Origin: Clostridia bacterium
GTDB lineage: Bacteria > Bacillota > Clostridia > Lachnospirales > Lachnospiraceae
Direction of reading: 5' to 3'
Assembly: GCA_910574475.1 (NCBI GenBank)
Contig: CAJTAT010000012.1
Coordinates: 1 to 64,000, forward strand
DNA: 64,000 bases
Positions within the stretch are counted from its first letter, which is position 1; every line of letters begins with the position of its first letter. Positions 32,910 to 41,759 of the stretch are shown piece after piece. A program made the position numbers and the translations under genes. A model generated the notes under the pieces. That model was not told the DNA's origin and searched no databases. It worked only from the letters and a program-made list of their open reading frames with translations.

Positions 32910-34118
32910 ATGCTGATTGTGAAAAAATTTGGCGGAACATCCGTGGCTGACAAAGAAAGAATTTTCAATGTGGCCAAAAGATGTGCGGAAGATTTCAAAA
33001 AAGGAAATGATGTAATAGTTGTTCTTTCCGCAATGGGAAAATCTACAGATGAGCTGATCGCCAAGGCACATGAGATCAACCCAGACCCTCCCAAGAGGGA
33101 ATTGGATATGCTGCTGACCACAGGGGAGCAGGTATCCGTGGCCTTGATGGCAATGGCCTTTGATGTGATGGACGTACCGTCTGTATCCCTAAATGCATTT
33201 CAGGTATCCATGCATACAACCCGGGTTCACGGCAATGCCAGGCTGAAACGCATTGATACAGACCGGATTATGCACGAATTGGAGCACCGGAGAATTGTAA
33301 TTGTGACAGGATTTCAGGGGGTCAATAAGTACGACAACTATACGACTCTGGGACGAGGCGGTTCCGACACCACGGCCGTAGCACTGGCAGCAGTTCTTCA
33401 TGCAGACGCCTGTGAGATCTACACCGATGTAGACGGGATCTACACGGCTGATCCCCGCTATGTTCCAAAAGCCCGCAAGCTTGAGGAGATCACTTATGAT
33501 GAGATGCTGGATCTGGCGACTCTGGGCGCCGGGGTATTACACAACCGTTCTGTGGAAATGGCAAAGAAATATGGTGTACAATTGGTAGTTCGATCAAGTC
33601 TGAATGATCACGAAGGAACTATTGTTAAGGAGGAAACAAACGTGGAAAGAATGTTAATTAGCGGTGTAGCGCTGGATAAAAATACAGCAAGAATTTCAGT
33701 CATTGGCCTGGAGGATCAGCCAGGTATTGCCTTTAAACTATTTCATCTTCTGGCAAGGGACAACATCAACGTAGATGTAATTCTGCAGTCTATTGGACGT
33801 GATAATACAAAGGATATTTCCTTTACCGTATCCCGGGATGACGCAGATCTGGCCATCAAAATTCTGGAGAGCCATATGAGCAGAATCGGCGGAAAACATA
33901 TTTCCTGCAATAAGGAAGTGGCAAAAGTATCCATCGTAGGCGCTGGTATGATGTCGAATCCGGGTGTTGCAGCCAAGATGTTTGAGGCTCTTTACAATCA
34001 GAATATTAATATTAACATGATTTCTACTTCTGAGATCCGTGTGACTGTGTTGATTCACGAGAGAGACGCAGAGCGGGCGGTAAATGCAGTTCATGATGCT
34101 TTTGAATTAGAAGAGTAG
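32910..34118 (+). CDS. lysC: aspartate kinase
   Basis: A 402-residue aspartokinase, the first step of the lysine/threonine/methionine pathway. The N-terminal KFGGTSVAD motif and the GRGGSDTTAVALA segment (near 148) mark the kinase domain (1-240). Two ACT domains follow (about 265-330 and 345-402), the usual sites of lysine or threonine feedback. Inside the gene AAGGAGG (33627-33633) precedes in-frame GTG 33642, as in the Bacillus gene that also yields a small beta subunit. It is the last gene of the operon; a bidirectional terminator overlaps its stop. Confidence 0.96.
   Translation: MLIVKKFGGTSVADKERIFNVAKRCAEDFKKGNDVIVVLSAMGKSTDELIAKAHEINPDPPKRELDMLLTTGEQVSVALMAMAFDVMDVPSVSLNAFQVSMHTTRVHGNARLKRIDTDRIMHELEHRRIVIVTGFQGVNKYDNYTTLGRGGSDTTAVALAAVLHADACEIYTDVDGIYTADPRYVPKARKLEEITYDEMLDLATLGAGVLHNRSVEMAKKYGVQLVVRSSLNDHEGTIVKEETNVERMLISGVALDKNTARISVIGLEDQPGIAFKLFHLLARDNINVDVILQSIGRDNTKDISFTVSRDDADLAIKILESHMSRIGGKHISCNKEVAKVSIVGAGMMSNPGVAAKMFEALYNQNININMISTSEIRVTVLIHERDAERAVNAVHDAFELEE
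33627..33644 (+). promoter_or_regulatory. internal ribosome site for an aspartokinase beta subunit
   Basis: AAGGAGG (33627-33633) sits 8 nt before in-frame GTG 33642 (codon 245), with a further in-frame ATG at 33651. Initiation here would give a 158-residue polypeptide made only of the two ACT domains. Confidence 0.65.
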
Positions 34119-34134
34119 GGGAAAACCCCTACTC
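34113..34134. terminator. bidirectional terminator between lysC and tex
   Basis: GAGTAGGGG and CCCCTACTC form a perfect 9-bp stem with an AAAA loop, overlapping the lysC stop and the end of the convergent tex gene. TATTCCTTTC follows on the plus strand. Confidence 0.8.
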
Positions 34135-36279
34135 TATTCCTTTCATAGTCAAAGCAATCCGCTTCTTCTGCAAATCCACACTCATCACCTTCACATCCAC
34201 CACATCGCCTACACTGAGCACTTCCAGTGGATGTTTGATAAACTTTTTATCTGTAATCTGGGAAATGTGAACGAGTCCGTCCTGGTGTACCCCAATATCC
34301 ACAAACACTCCAAAGTCAATGACATTGCGCACAGTTCCCTTTAAAATCATTCCAGGAGTCAGATCTTTCATTTCTAACACATCTGTTCTGAGAATCGGCT
34401 TCGGCATCTCATCTCGCGGATCTCTGGCTGGTTTTTCCAGCTCTTTCACGATGTCCCTAAGGGTAATTTCTCCAATTTCCAGATCTTTGGAAAGCTTTTC
34501 ATAATCCTTTACTTTCTTTGACAAGCCATTTAGGCCTCCGCTTAAAATATCAGCCTCGCTGTAGCCCATAGAAGACAAAAGCTTTGCGGCAGCCTCATAA
34601 GATTCTGGATGTACACTGGTGGTGTCTAAAGGATTCTTCCCTCCCGTAATGCGCATAAATCCGGCACATTGTTCATATGCTTTGGGACCTAACTTAGCTA
34701 CTTTTAAAAGCTGTTTTCGATCCAGGAAGCGTCCATTGGCCTCCCGGTAGGCCACTATATTCTTAGCTAAGGTTTTACTGATACCTGAGATATATTCCAG
34801 CAGGGAGGCAGAAGCTGTATTCAGATCCACTCCGACCTTATTGACACAGTCTTCCACTACGCCAGACAGGGCTTCACTCAGCTTTTTCTGATTCATATCA
34901 TGCTGGTACTGACCCACTCCAATGGACTTGGGATCGATTTTCACTAACTCAGCCAGAGGATCCTGGAGTCTTCGGGCGATAGAAGCCGCGCTGCGCTGTC
35001 CCACATCAAAATTGGGGAATTCTTCTGTGGCAAGCTTGCTGGCCGAATATACAGAGGCTCCTGCTTCATTGACTATTATATACTGCACTTTCACTGGCAG
35101 TTCCTTTAAAAGCTCTACAATGACCATCTCAGATTCCCGGGAAGCCGTTCCATTTCCCACAGAAATCAAGGTAATGTTATACTTTTGAATTAATTTTTTC
35201 AGTACGGCTTTCGCCTCAGTGACTTTATTCTGTGGCGCTGTGGGGTAGATGACAACCGTATCAAGAACTTTCCCTGTGGCATCCACCACGGCAAGTTTGC
35301 AACCTGTGCGGAAGGCTGGATCCCAACCCAACACCACCTGGCCTACAATTGGGGGCTGCATTAGAAGCTGCTCCAAATTCTTTCCAAATACTTTAATCGC
35401 ACCGTCCTCAGCTTTTTCCGTGAGATCGTTTCGAATTTCCCGCTCAATGGCTGGGGCGATGAGGCGCTTATAGCTGTCTTCAATGACCACTTTTAACACT
35501 GGGGTAGTGTACGGATTTTCCCGCACAATCACTTTTTTCTCCAAAAAGCGCAGAATCCGCTCCTCAGGAGCTTCCAGCTTTACTGAAAGCGCTTTTTCTG
35601 CCTCCCCTCGATTTAACGCCAGGACTCGATGTCCTGCCAGCTTTTTCAAGGGCTCCTCAAAATTATAATACATCTCATAGACAGTCTGTACCTTTTCATC
35701 TTTGGCTGTAGAGAGGATTTTTCCCTCATCAAAGGTGGCCTTTCGGATATAGATACGATAATCCGCCTCATCCGAGATAGCTTCAGCCAGAATATCTCCT
35801 GCTCCCGCAATAGCCTCCTCTACAGTGAGTACCCCTTTTTCTTCAGAAATATAGTTTAAAGCTTCCTCCTCCAGAGGCCGCTTTGTCATCTGAAGACGAA
35901 TCAGATCAGCCAGACCATTAAGCCCTTTTTCCTTTGCAATGGTAGCGCGGGTGCGCCGCTTTGGACGGTAGGGACGGTACAAATCTTCGACCACTACCAA
36001 AGTCTCCGCAGCCAGGATTTGTGCTTTCAGCTCTTCTGTGAGCTTTCCCTGCTCCTCAATACTGCCTAAGACCTGTTCTTTCTTTTCTTCCAGATTTCTA
36101 AGATAAGCCAACCGCTCATTCAGACTTCTTAAGACTTCATCGTTCAAAGAGCCTGTTATTTCCTTTCGGTATCTGGAAATAAATGGGATTGTATTTCCCT
36201 CATCAATCAACTTCACCGCTGCTTCTGTCTGCCATTGTTGAATTCCCAGCTCATCCGTCAACTTTTTTAAAATATCCAT
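34129..36279 (-). CDS. tex: Tex-family S1 RNA-binding transcription accessory protein
   Basis: A 716-residue Tex protein. The N-terminal helical Tex domain (about 1-195) is followed by a YqgF-like RNase H fold (about 320-450, VVLGWDPAFRTGCKLAVVD), helix-hairpin-helix motifs (about 490-570, VGVDLNTASASLLEYISGI) and a C-terminal S1 domain (about 640-712, GMILKGTVRNVIDFGVFVDIG). Tex proteins bind nucleic acids and influence transcription; the exact role is still debated. It is transcribed alone from its own promoter, convergent with lysC. Confidence 0.96.
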   Translation of the reverse strand: MDILKKLTDELGIQQWQTEAAVKLIDEGNTIPFISRYRKEITGSLNDEVLRSLNERLAYLRNLEEKKEQVLGSIEEQGKLTEELKAQILAAETLVVVEDLYRPYRPKRRTRATIAKEKGLNGLADLIRLQMTKRPLEEEALNYISEEKGVLTVEEAIAGAGDILAEAISDEADYRIYIRKATFDEGKILSTAKDEKVQTVYEMYYNFEEPLKKLAGHRVLALNRGEAEKALSVKLEAPEERILRFLEKKVIVRENPYTTPVLKVVIEDSYKRLIAPAIEREIRNDLTEKAEDGAIKVFGKNLEQLLMQPPIVGQVVLGWDPAFRTGCKLAVVDATGKVLDTVVIYPTAPQNKVTEAKAVLKKLIQKYNITLISVGNGTASRESEMVIVELLKELPVKVQYIIVNEAGASVYSASKLATEEFPNFDVGQRSAASIARRLQDPLAELVKIDPKSIGVGQYQHDMNQKKLSEALSGVVEDCVNKVGVDLNTASASLLEYISGISKTLAKNIVAYREANGRFLDRKQLLKVAKLGPKAYEQCAGFMRITGGKNPLDTTSVHPESYEAAAKLLSSMGYSEADILSGGLNGLSKKVKDYEKLSKDLEIGEITLRDIVKELEKPARDPRDEMPKPILRTDVLEMKDLTPGMILKGTVRNVIDFGVFVDIGVHQDGLVHISQITDKKFIKHPLEVLSVGDVVDVKVMSVDLQKKRIALTMKGIE

Positions 36280-36340
36280 AATATTTGTTCCCCTTATTTC
36301 ATAACCTTAGCGCATCCTGCTCTCTCAGGCGGCAATCTCT

Positions 36341-36369
36341 ATTATAACGAAAATAGTGCCTGTTCGCAA
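36341..36369 (-). promoter_or_regulatory. promoter of tex
   Basis: Minus strand TTGCGA (complement of 36364-36369), 17-bp spacer, TATAAT (complement of 36341-36346). Confidence 0.8.
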
Positions 36370-36376
36370 GAATCAT

Positions 36377-36405
36377 TTGTTTTTCTAACCAGGCTGTGGT
36401 ATAAT
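36377..36405 (+). promoter_or_regulatory. promoter of the 36505-37613 gene pair
   Basis: TTGTTT (36377-36382), 17-bp spacer, TATAAT (36400-36405), divergent from and adjacent to the tex promoter. The 100-nt leader contains an inverted repeat, GCTATGGCTCA near 36437 against TGAACCATAGC near 36469. Confidence 0.78.
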
Positions 36406-36504
36406 CTCCCGTGATGAAACTAATGAAAAGACCAGCTATGGCTCAGGGATTGCATGAATGTATTGAATGAACCATAGCAAAACTTAAAATAGGAGCCATT
36501 ATTT

Positions 36505-36867
36505 ATGGAACAATCTACATCCACAAAACCAAATCCTATGGCTATGTTCTCTTTAATTCTAGGGATCACTTCATTTCTGTTCATTCTTAATGTATATTAC
36601 GCGCTCTTTTTTGGCTGCATGGGCATCCTTTTTGCTGTGCTGTCCCGGGGAAGCGGGCTGAAAATGCCAGACAAAGCCGTAGGTGGCTTTGCTGTCTCTG
36701 TGGTAGCTATTACTTTAAGTGTTGTTCTTACCATTGCTTCTTTCTATCTGATGATCCGTCTGTTTGGACTGGAGACTGCCACAGATCCAGAAGCCCTGCG
36801 AAATGCTGTGATGGATTTGTATAACAGAATGTTAAATGATATGCAGGCAGGAGGGAGCGCTCTATGA
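36505..36867 (+). CDS. small DUF4190-like membrane protein
   Basis: A 120-residue protein. A short N-terminal cytoplasmic stretch with NPMAMFSLILGI is followed by three hydrophobic helices (about 13-38, 40-50 and 62-88) and a soluble C-terminus. The spacing resembles DUF4190 proteins, which lack a known function. It overlaps the next membrane protein gene by 4 bases, so the two are probably made together. Confidence 0.7.
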   Translation: MEQSTSTKPNPMAMFSLILGITSFLFILNVYYALFFGCMGILFAVLSRGSGLKMPDKAVGGFAVSVVAITLSVVLTIASFYLMIRLFGLETATDPEALRNAVMDLYNRMLNDMQAGGSAL

Positions 36868-37613
36868 TTTCCACATCCAAAGAATTAAAACGCAGAGCCA
36901 GAGCCACTCTGGAAGGAAAATATTTTTTGGCTACCAGTCTGGCAGCCCTTTTGTCTCTTTTTTCTTATCTGATGATGTATCTCTTGTCAGGTTTCCTGAC
37001 TTCCTCGGAGGGAACTTTGCCGCAGGCGCCTTTCTGGATTCTGTGGGTGATTATGATTCTTTTAAATTCCCTGTTTGAGGTAGGATTTATTAAGTTTCTA
37101 TATACATTAAGCTCTCTGGGAGCTACAAAGATACCTGGAACCTTAATTTATGGCTTTAAAAATCAGCCGGATACCTTTATTTTGACGGCCGCTTTTCGCT
37201 ATCTGATCACCTTGACTTGGTTTATTCCGGCTATTCTCAGATATCTTCAGATTCCATACAATCTGGAACTGACTGCACTTCCCGGGGCTGTTTTTCCTGT
37301 TCTGCTTCTTTTGCTGGCAGGAGCTGTTCCGGCAGTATTTCTTGCTTTGCCATATTGCCTGTCCACATATATACTTCTGGATGAGCCTTACTGCTCTGCC
37401 AGGGATGCGCTGAAGCGCAGTCGTATTCTGATGCAAGGCCAAAAAAAGCGCATGTTCCTTTTGTGGATGGGGTTTCTTCCCCTCTGCCTTGTAGGGATTG
37501 GATCTTATGGTATCGGTTTTCTGTGGATTCGGCCTTATTACCACACAACCATGAGTCAGTTCTATCTAGATTTAAAACAAAATAAGAGAAAAGAAAAGGA
37601 TGTTGCAGAATAA
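36864..37613 (+). CDS. DUF975 family membrane protein
   Basis: A 249-residue integral membrane protein with about five or six helices. The N-terminal KELKRRARATLEGKYFLA segment and the C-terminal ARDALKRSRILMQGQKKRMF segment are typical of DUF975, a family of unknown function common in Firmicutes. It overlaps the preceding gene by 4 bases and ends at a clear terminator. Confidence 0.85.
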   Translation: MISTSKELKRRARATLEGKYFLATSLAALLSLFSYLMMYLLSGFLTSSEGTLPQAPFWILWVIMILLNSLFEVGFIKFLYTLSSLGATKIPGTLIYGFKNQPDTFILTAAFRYLITLTWFIPAILRYLQIPYNLELTALPGAVFPVLLLLLAGAVPAVFLALPYCLSTYILLDEPYCSARDALKRSRILMQGQKKRMFLLWMGFLPLCLVGIGSYGIGFLWIRPYYHTTMSQFYLDLKQNKRKEKDVAE

Positions 37614-37648
37614 GTCCTCAGGCTTACTGTGTAACATCCTCTTTTTTC
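37598..37648 (+). terminator. terminator after the DUF975 gene
   Basis: Outer stem GGATGTT (37598-37604) / AACATCC (37633-37639) with an inner stem AAG/CTT around TCCTCAGG, followed by TCTTTTTTC. It overlaps the gene's last codons. Confidence 0.88.
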
Positions 37649-37673
37649 TATTTTGTTCAATTTTTAAGCAATG

Positions 37674-37844
37674 TTAAACTCGAACATCAATATGATCACC
37701 CAGGCCAGGTGTCTGAGCCACAGCAAGCATTTCGACCATAGCTTCTGCAGTGCTCTCTGTTGTATCAAGAACCTTTGACATTAAAGTAAAATTCAAGTCC
37801 GTACTCAGTCTGCTCATAGACGCAGATAGTGATGAAAGCTCCAT
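37674..37844 (-). CDS. YjfB family protein (putative motility protein)
   Basis: A 56-residue minus-strand protein (MELSSLSASMSRLST... ending HIDVRV). The central TLMSKVLDTTESTAEAMVE helix is typical of the YjfB family (PF14070), small proteins annotated as putative motility proteins without shown function. AGGTGAG precedes the ATG (complement of 37842-37844). It has its own promoter (37884-37912) and stands alone between two convergent units. No flagellar gene is in the window. Confidence 0.85.
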   Translation of the reverse strand: MELSSLSASMSRLSTDLNFTLMSKVLDTTESTAEAMVEMLAVAQTPGLGDHIDVRV

Positions 37845-37883
37845 AAACTCACCTCATTATATTTTAATGTTTATCTTTATCAA

Positions 37884-37912
37884 ATTATAGCAAAACTACT
37901 GAAAAAATGCAA
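37884..37912 (-). promoter_or_regulatory. promoter of the YjfB gene
   Basis: Minus strand TTGCAT (complement of 37907-37912), 17-bp spacer, TATAAT (complement of 37884-37889). Confidence 0.8.
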
Positions 37913-37950
37913 GATTTTTCTGATAGACTCTGCTTCAGAGGGATATAAAT

Positions 37951-38493
37951 TTAGAACTGAAAAATAATTCCAATCACAGCCGCTGCCAAAAGCCAGGCTG
38001 CCGGATGAAGTTTCTTGAGTTGCTTGATGTGCATCAGTGCAAAAAATATGACACAAAGTATTAAGGGCTTTATGGCAATGCCATCCTCTGTCATAAGCGC
38101 CACCTGAAACAGTCCAAAGACAGCAGAAGCAATGAGAGCAGTTACGGCTGGACGGATACCTGCGAAAACTGCCTTGACAGTAGCGTTTTCACTGAAATTG
38201 GTCAGGAATTTGGCTATTAGGATGATGACGATAATGCTTGGCAGGACCAGACCCATAGTGGCAACTACGCCACCGATTACGCCACCTGCGTGAAATCCTG
38301 CATAAGTGGCCATATTAATTCCAAGGGGGCCGGGAGTGCTTTCTGAGACAGCCATCATATTGGTCAGGTCAGCCATCGTGTACCAATCATAATGTTTTGT
38401 TAGATCCATTAAAAAAGGTAAGGTTGCAGGGCCGCCGCCAATGGCAAACAGGCCGATTTTGAAAAACTCATAGAAAAGCAATAAATAAGTCAT
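37951..38493 (-). CDS. chromate transporter, second half-subunit
   Basis: A 180-residue CHR-family half protein. It carries the N-terminal FYEFFKIGLFAIGGGPATLPFL motif and the SESTPGPLGINMATYAG motif, with five or six membrane helices. Short-chain CHR proteins are encoded as adjacent pairs that together equal one long ChrA. Its start overlaps the stop of the partner (38490-39038) by 4 bases. Long ChrA proteins export chromate. In anaerobes without chromate exposure the natural substrate may be another anion. Confidence 0.9.
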   Translation of the reverse strand: MTYLLLFYEFFKIGLFAIGGGPATLPFLMDLTKHYDWYTMADLTNMMAVSESTPGPLGINMATYAGFHAGGVIGGVVATMGLVLPSIIVIILIAKFLTNFSENATVKAVFAGIRPAVTALIASAVFGLFQVALMTEDGIAIKPLILCVIFFALMHIKQLKKLHPAAWLLAAAVIGIIFQF

Positions 38494-39038
38494 GCGCGTC
38501 TTGCCCTCACTTTCTCAGTAATCACCCCAAAGATACCGGCGGCCACTACGATGGCGATGGTGGGGACTGGGGTTAGCTGGGCCAGAAGAAAGGCAATGAT
38601 ACAGACTGCCACACAAAGAAAATTTACCAGACTCTTTTTGGCAAGCGTAATCACTGTATTTAGCATCAGTGCGCACACGACGCCTTTGATTCCCATTACT
38701 GCATGTTGAAACCAAATATTGTCCATCAATGCTTGAAAAAAGCTGGCGATAATGGAGACGATAATGAGAGAGGGGGAGACCATTCCCAGAGTGGCCATAA
38801 TACCTCCAGGGATACCTTTCCGCTTATATCCTACAAAAGTAGCTGTGTTGACGGCAATAATACCAGGGGTACACTGTCCTATGGCGTAGCAATCGATGAG
38901 ATCCTCCTCCGAGATCCAATTATTCTTTTGGACTAGTTCATATTTTAATAAGGGCAGCATAGTCAATCCACCGCCAAAGGTAAGCCCTCCGATACGGAAA
39001 AATACGGCGAAAAGCTGCCAAAGTTCTTTCCAGTGCAT
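38490..39038 (-). CDS. chromate transporter, first half-subunit
   Basis: A 182-residue CHR-family half protein homologous to its neighbour. FFRIGGLTFGGGLTMLPLL and IGQCTPGIIAVNTATFVGY are the two family motifs. I chose the ATG complementary to 39036-39038, giving MHWKELWQLF, because GAGAGG lies just upstream; a longer frame from 39089 has no ribosome site. It is first gene of the minus-strand pair and translationally coupled to the second. Confidence 0.9.
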   Translation of the reverse strand: MHWKELWQLFAVFFRIGGLTFGGGLTMLPLLKYELVQKNNWISEEDLIDCYAIGQCTPGIIAVNTATFVGYKRKGIPGGIMATLGMVSPSLIIVSIIASFFQALMDNIWFQHAVMGIKGVVCALMLNTVITLAKKSLVNFLCVAVCIIAFLLAQLTPVPTIAIVVAAGIFGVITEKVRARRA

Positions 39039-39245
39039 AAGATACCTCTCATAGTTTAGATTTGATGAAAATAGATACCTGATAAGCATATCATAAATTT
39101 TACGGGTTTTCTACATAAAAAGTTGAGAACAAAATATTGTGCAAATATTATAATTATGTAAAAAAGCACAAGGGATTATTGACAAAAATGACAAGCAGTG
39201 GCAAAATATAAGATATTAGGAAAGATTTCTGCGGGAGGGTTGCAA

Positions 39246-40001
39246 ATGAGTATAGGAACTTATAGTATGATAAGGGAGATTCTGGAAAAGAGTAAGTATA
39301 CAGTGGCCATGTGCGGAACGAATATGATGAAAGAATCGGGTATGCCGAGCCTTCGGTCTCCAGAAATTGCTTATAAGGTGGAGAAAAAGTACAAATATTC
39401 TCCAGAAGAGATTTTTGCATCCGTATTTTATACAAACAGAACTGAGACTTTTTTTAAATATTACCGGGATGAGATGCTAAAACCGCCCCTTGAACCGAGC
39501 GAGGGTTTTTATGCTATGGCTGAATTGGAGCGCCAGGGGCTACTTCAATGTTCCATTACCAACAATGTGTATAATTTGCCAGGACGGGCTGGCTGTAAAA
39601 ATATTTTGAACCTGCATGGTACAGTTTATGATAATGAATGTCCCCGATGCGGGAAGAAGTATCCCATGGAGTATATTCGGGATGCCAAGAAGATCCCTCT
39701 CTGTGAGAAGTGCCTGATTCCAGTACGGCCTAAGGTGTTGTTGTTTGGAGAGCAAGTAGACAATCAGTTGATGACTAAGGCTGTGGGAGAAGTGGCAAAG
39801 GCAGATGTTCTCCTACTGCTTGGGACCACATTGAACTCTGGCTTGTGTGAGGGATATGTAGAGTATTTTGAGGGCAGTCAGATGATTATTATTAATGGAC
39901 AGGAGCATTATACTGACTGTAAGGCAGATGTAGTTCTCCATGAGGAAGTAAAGACAGCGCTTCCCAAAATTGCCTGGCCGAATGGAAAAGATAAAAAATA
40001 G
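39246..40001 (+). CDS. divergent Sir2-family (sirtuin-like) protein
   Basis: A 251-residue sirtuin relative. The zinc-ribbon cysteines are intact (CPRCG... CEKC), as are the catalytic-type NLHGT His and the GTTLNSG strand. Other signature motifs differ. The NAD loop GAGxSxxSGIPxFR reads GTNMMKESGMPSLR, and TQNIDxLH reads TNNVYNLP, losing the Asp and second His. It may act on NAD differently or use another ligand. GGGAGGG 7 nt upstream supports ATG 39246 over 39198. It stands alone, with a terminator behind it. Confidence 0.8.
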   Translation: MSIGTYSMIREILEKSKYTVAMCGTNMMKESGMPSLRSPEIAYKVEKKYKYSPEEIFASVFYTNRTETFFKYYRDEMLKPPLEPSEGFYAMAELERQGLLQCSITNNVYNLPGRAGCKNILNLHGTVYDNECPRCGKKYPMEYIRDAKKIPLCEKCLIPVRPKVLLFGEQVDNQLMTKAVGEVAKADVLLLLGTTLNSGLCEGYVEYFEGSQMIIINGQEHYTDCKADVVLHEEVKTALPKIAWPNGKDKK

Positions 40002-40027
40002 GTAGGGTAGAGTGTGAAATAGAGAAA

Positions 40028-40066
40028 GAGGCTGACACATAATTTTTTGTGTGGCAGCCTCTTGTT
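40028..40066 (+). terminator. terminator after the sirtuin-like gene
   Basis: GAGGCTG (40028-40034) pairs with CAGCCTC (40055-40061); an inner stem CACA/TGTG extends it, and TTGTTTG follows. No purine-riboswitch core is seen between it and the phosphoribosyltransferase start. Confidence 0.72.
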
Positions 40067-40106
40067 TGATGTAACTGATACGAATGTTGTAAGGAGGAGC
40101 CAGATT

Positions 40107-40673
40107 ATGAAATTGCTGGAAGATAAGATATTAAATGAAGGAATTGTGCTTGGGCAGGACATCCTAAAAGTAGATGGATTTATCAATCATCAGATAGATG
40201 TTTCATTTATGGAAGAATTAGGAAAAGATATGGCGGAATATTTTCAAGGCCAGGGAATTACGAAAGTATTTACTATTGAGTCATCAGGAATTGCCCCTGC
40301 TGTTTTCACAGCGAAATATTTGAATGTGCCTATGGTTATTTTGAAAAAGCAGGCGTCAAAAAATCTTAAAACCCAGGTTTGGCAGACGGAAGTAGTTTCT
40401 TATACAAAGGATCTTTCTTATGAACTGACCCTTGCAAAAGAATATATATCTGATACGGATCATATCCTGATAGTTGATGATTTTTTGGCAAACGGAGAGG
40501 CCGCTACAGGTGCGGTACGCCTTATCCGTAAGGCTCATGCCACGATAGCTGGGGTGGGAGTCTTGATAGAGAAGTCTTTTCAGCCAGGACGGGAGAAGCT
40601 GGAGAGTCAGGGGATTTCTGTGTATGCCCAGGCCCAGATTCGTGATTTTGAGAATGGAAAAGTTCGGTTTTAA
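40107..40673 (+). CDS. xpt: xanthine phosphoribosyltransferase
   Basis: A 188-residue purine salvage enzyme converting xanthine and PRPP to XMP. The N-terminus MKLLEDKILNEGIVLG and the segment TIESSGIAPAVFTA are family hallmarks. The PRPP motif is ILIVDDFLANGEA (near 127-139). ATG 40107 follows AGGAGG; an upstream in-frame ATG at 40047 has no site and lies in the terminator. It stands as a single gene or a pair with the following YitT gene. Confidence 0.94.
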   Translation: MKLLEDKILNEGIVLGQDILKVDGFINHQIDVSFMEELGKDMAEYFQGQGITKVFTIESSGIAPAVFTAKYLNVPMVILKKQASKNLKTQVWQTEVVSYTKDLSYELTLAKEYISDTDHILIVDDFLANGEAATGAVRLIRKAHATIAGVGVLIEKSFQPGREKLESQGISVYAQAQIRDFENGKVRF

Positions 40674-40721
40674 AGGCTGATCCGTGAAAATGGGGGAATT
40701 TTCTGGAGGTAGAAGGCAGTT

Positions 40722-41624
40722 ATGGGAGTAAAGAGAAAGAGATCAATTCAAAAGCTTGAAAGAAAGGATTGGACTAGAATTCTGACAGCCATTGTAGGAA
40801 TGTTGATATTTTCTGTGGGAATTAATATCTTTGTCGTACCGGCAGGCCTGTACAATGGAGGGGTTCTGGGAGTGAGCCAGATTATCCGAACGCTTTTGGT
40901 CCGCTATGGAAATGTGAACTTAGGCAGAGTTGATATAGCGGGTACGATTAACTTGTTGTTCAATATCCCGCTTTTTTTCCTGGCTTACCGCTCCATAGGC
41001 AAGGGATTTTTCTTTCGGACTTTGATCTGTGTAGTCAGTCAGACTTTTTTCATGACAGCCATTCCTATTCCTGCTGTGCCTATTGTGGAAGACACCCTGA
41101 CGGCCTGTCTGATCGGTGGGATTATTACGGGAGCTGGAATTGGCCTTTCTCTTCGATGCGGTGGCTCCAGCGGTGGGATGGATATTTTGGGAGTCCACTA
41201 TACAAAAAAATATCAGGATTTCAGTGTGGGCCGTCTGGCTCTGTTTGTAAATCTTTTGATCTATGCGGCCTGTGCCCTGCTGTTTGACATTACGGTTGTA
41301 ATCTACTGTGTGATTTATACGGCTGTGAGCACTCTGATCATGGATCGGACTCATACACAGAATATCAGTACGCAAGTGATTATTTTTACGAAACAGGAAC
41401 CGAAAGTGATCATGGACTACATTCTAAAAGACTTGGAGCGGGGAGCTACTTTCTGGGAGGCCAAAGGAGGATATACAGCAGAAAAGACAAATATTATTTT
41501 TACAGTAGTGTCCAAACATGAGCTGTCGGCCCTTAGGAGACGGCTTCACTCGATCGATCCTCATGCGTTCCTTGTTAGCAAAGAAAATGTGGATGTGAAT
41601 GGAAAGTTTATGAAGCATTTGTAG
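40722..41624 (+). CDS. YitT family membrane protein
   Basis: A 300-residue protein. A basic N-terminus is followed by about five transmembrane helices (residues about 20-205), containing VPAGLYNGGVLGVSQI and RCGGSSGGMDILG, both typical of the YitT/DUF161 family. A soluble C-terminal DUF2179 domain (about 215-295) follows. The function is unknown; family members are sometimes listed as possible transporters. It lies about 48 nt after xpt and ends at a terminator. Confidence 0.9.
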   Translation: MGVKRKRSIQKLERKDWTRILTAIVGMLIFSVGINIFVVPAGLYNGGVLGVSQIIRTLLVRYGNVNLGRVDIAGTINLLFNIPLFFLAYRSIGKGFFFRTLICVVSQTFFMTAIPIPAVPIVEDTLTACLIGGIITGAGIGLSLRCGGSSGGMDILGVHYTKKYQDFSVGRLALFVNLLIYAACALLFDITVVIYCVIYTAVSTLIMDRTHTQNISTQVIIFTKQEPKVIMDYILKDLERGATFWEAKGGYTAEKTNIIFTVVSKHELSALRRRLHSIDPHAFLVSKENVDVNGKFMKHL

Positions 41625-41668
41625 AATATGAAAATGATAATGGCTCTGTGCTGCTTAGAAAGGTTTCT

Positions 41669-41693
41669 GTGGCTTAGAGCCACATTTTTATTT
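41669..41693 (+). terminator. terminator after the YitT gene
   Basis: Stem GTGGCT (41669-41674) / AGCCAC (41678-41683) with a TAG loop, followed by ATTTTTATTT. Confidence 0.88.
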
Positions 41694-41717
41694 ACAGAAA
41701 AAAATTATTTGATTTTA

Positions 41718-41750
41718 TTGAAGATTATTTGAAAATCTCCTCGTTATAAT
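41718..41750 (+). promoter_or_regulatory. possible promoter of the first sigma operon
   Basis: TATAAT occurs at 41745-41750, only 10 nt before ATG 41760, but no good -35 element is spaced at 17. An ECF-like reading fits as well: TGAAGA (41719-41724), 17 bp, then CGTTAT (41742-41747), which resembles the TGAAAC/CGTC pattern and would mean autoregulation. Either way the 5' leader is very short. Confidence 0.4.
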
Positions 41751-41759
41751 AGTGAACAG

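Noticed and set aside
40002-40106. Purine riboswitch before xpt
   Set aside because: The folded element there is a terminator-like hairpin; the conserved purine-aptamer core is absent.
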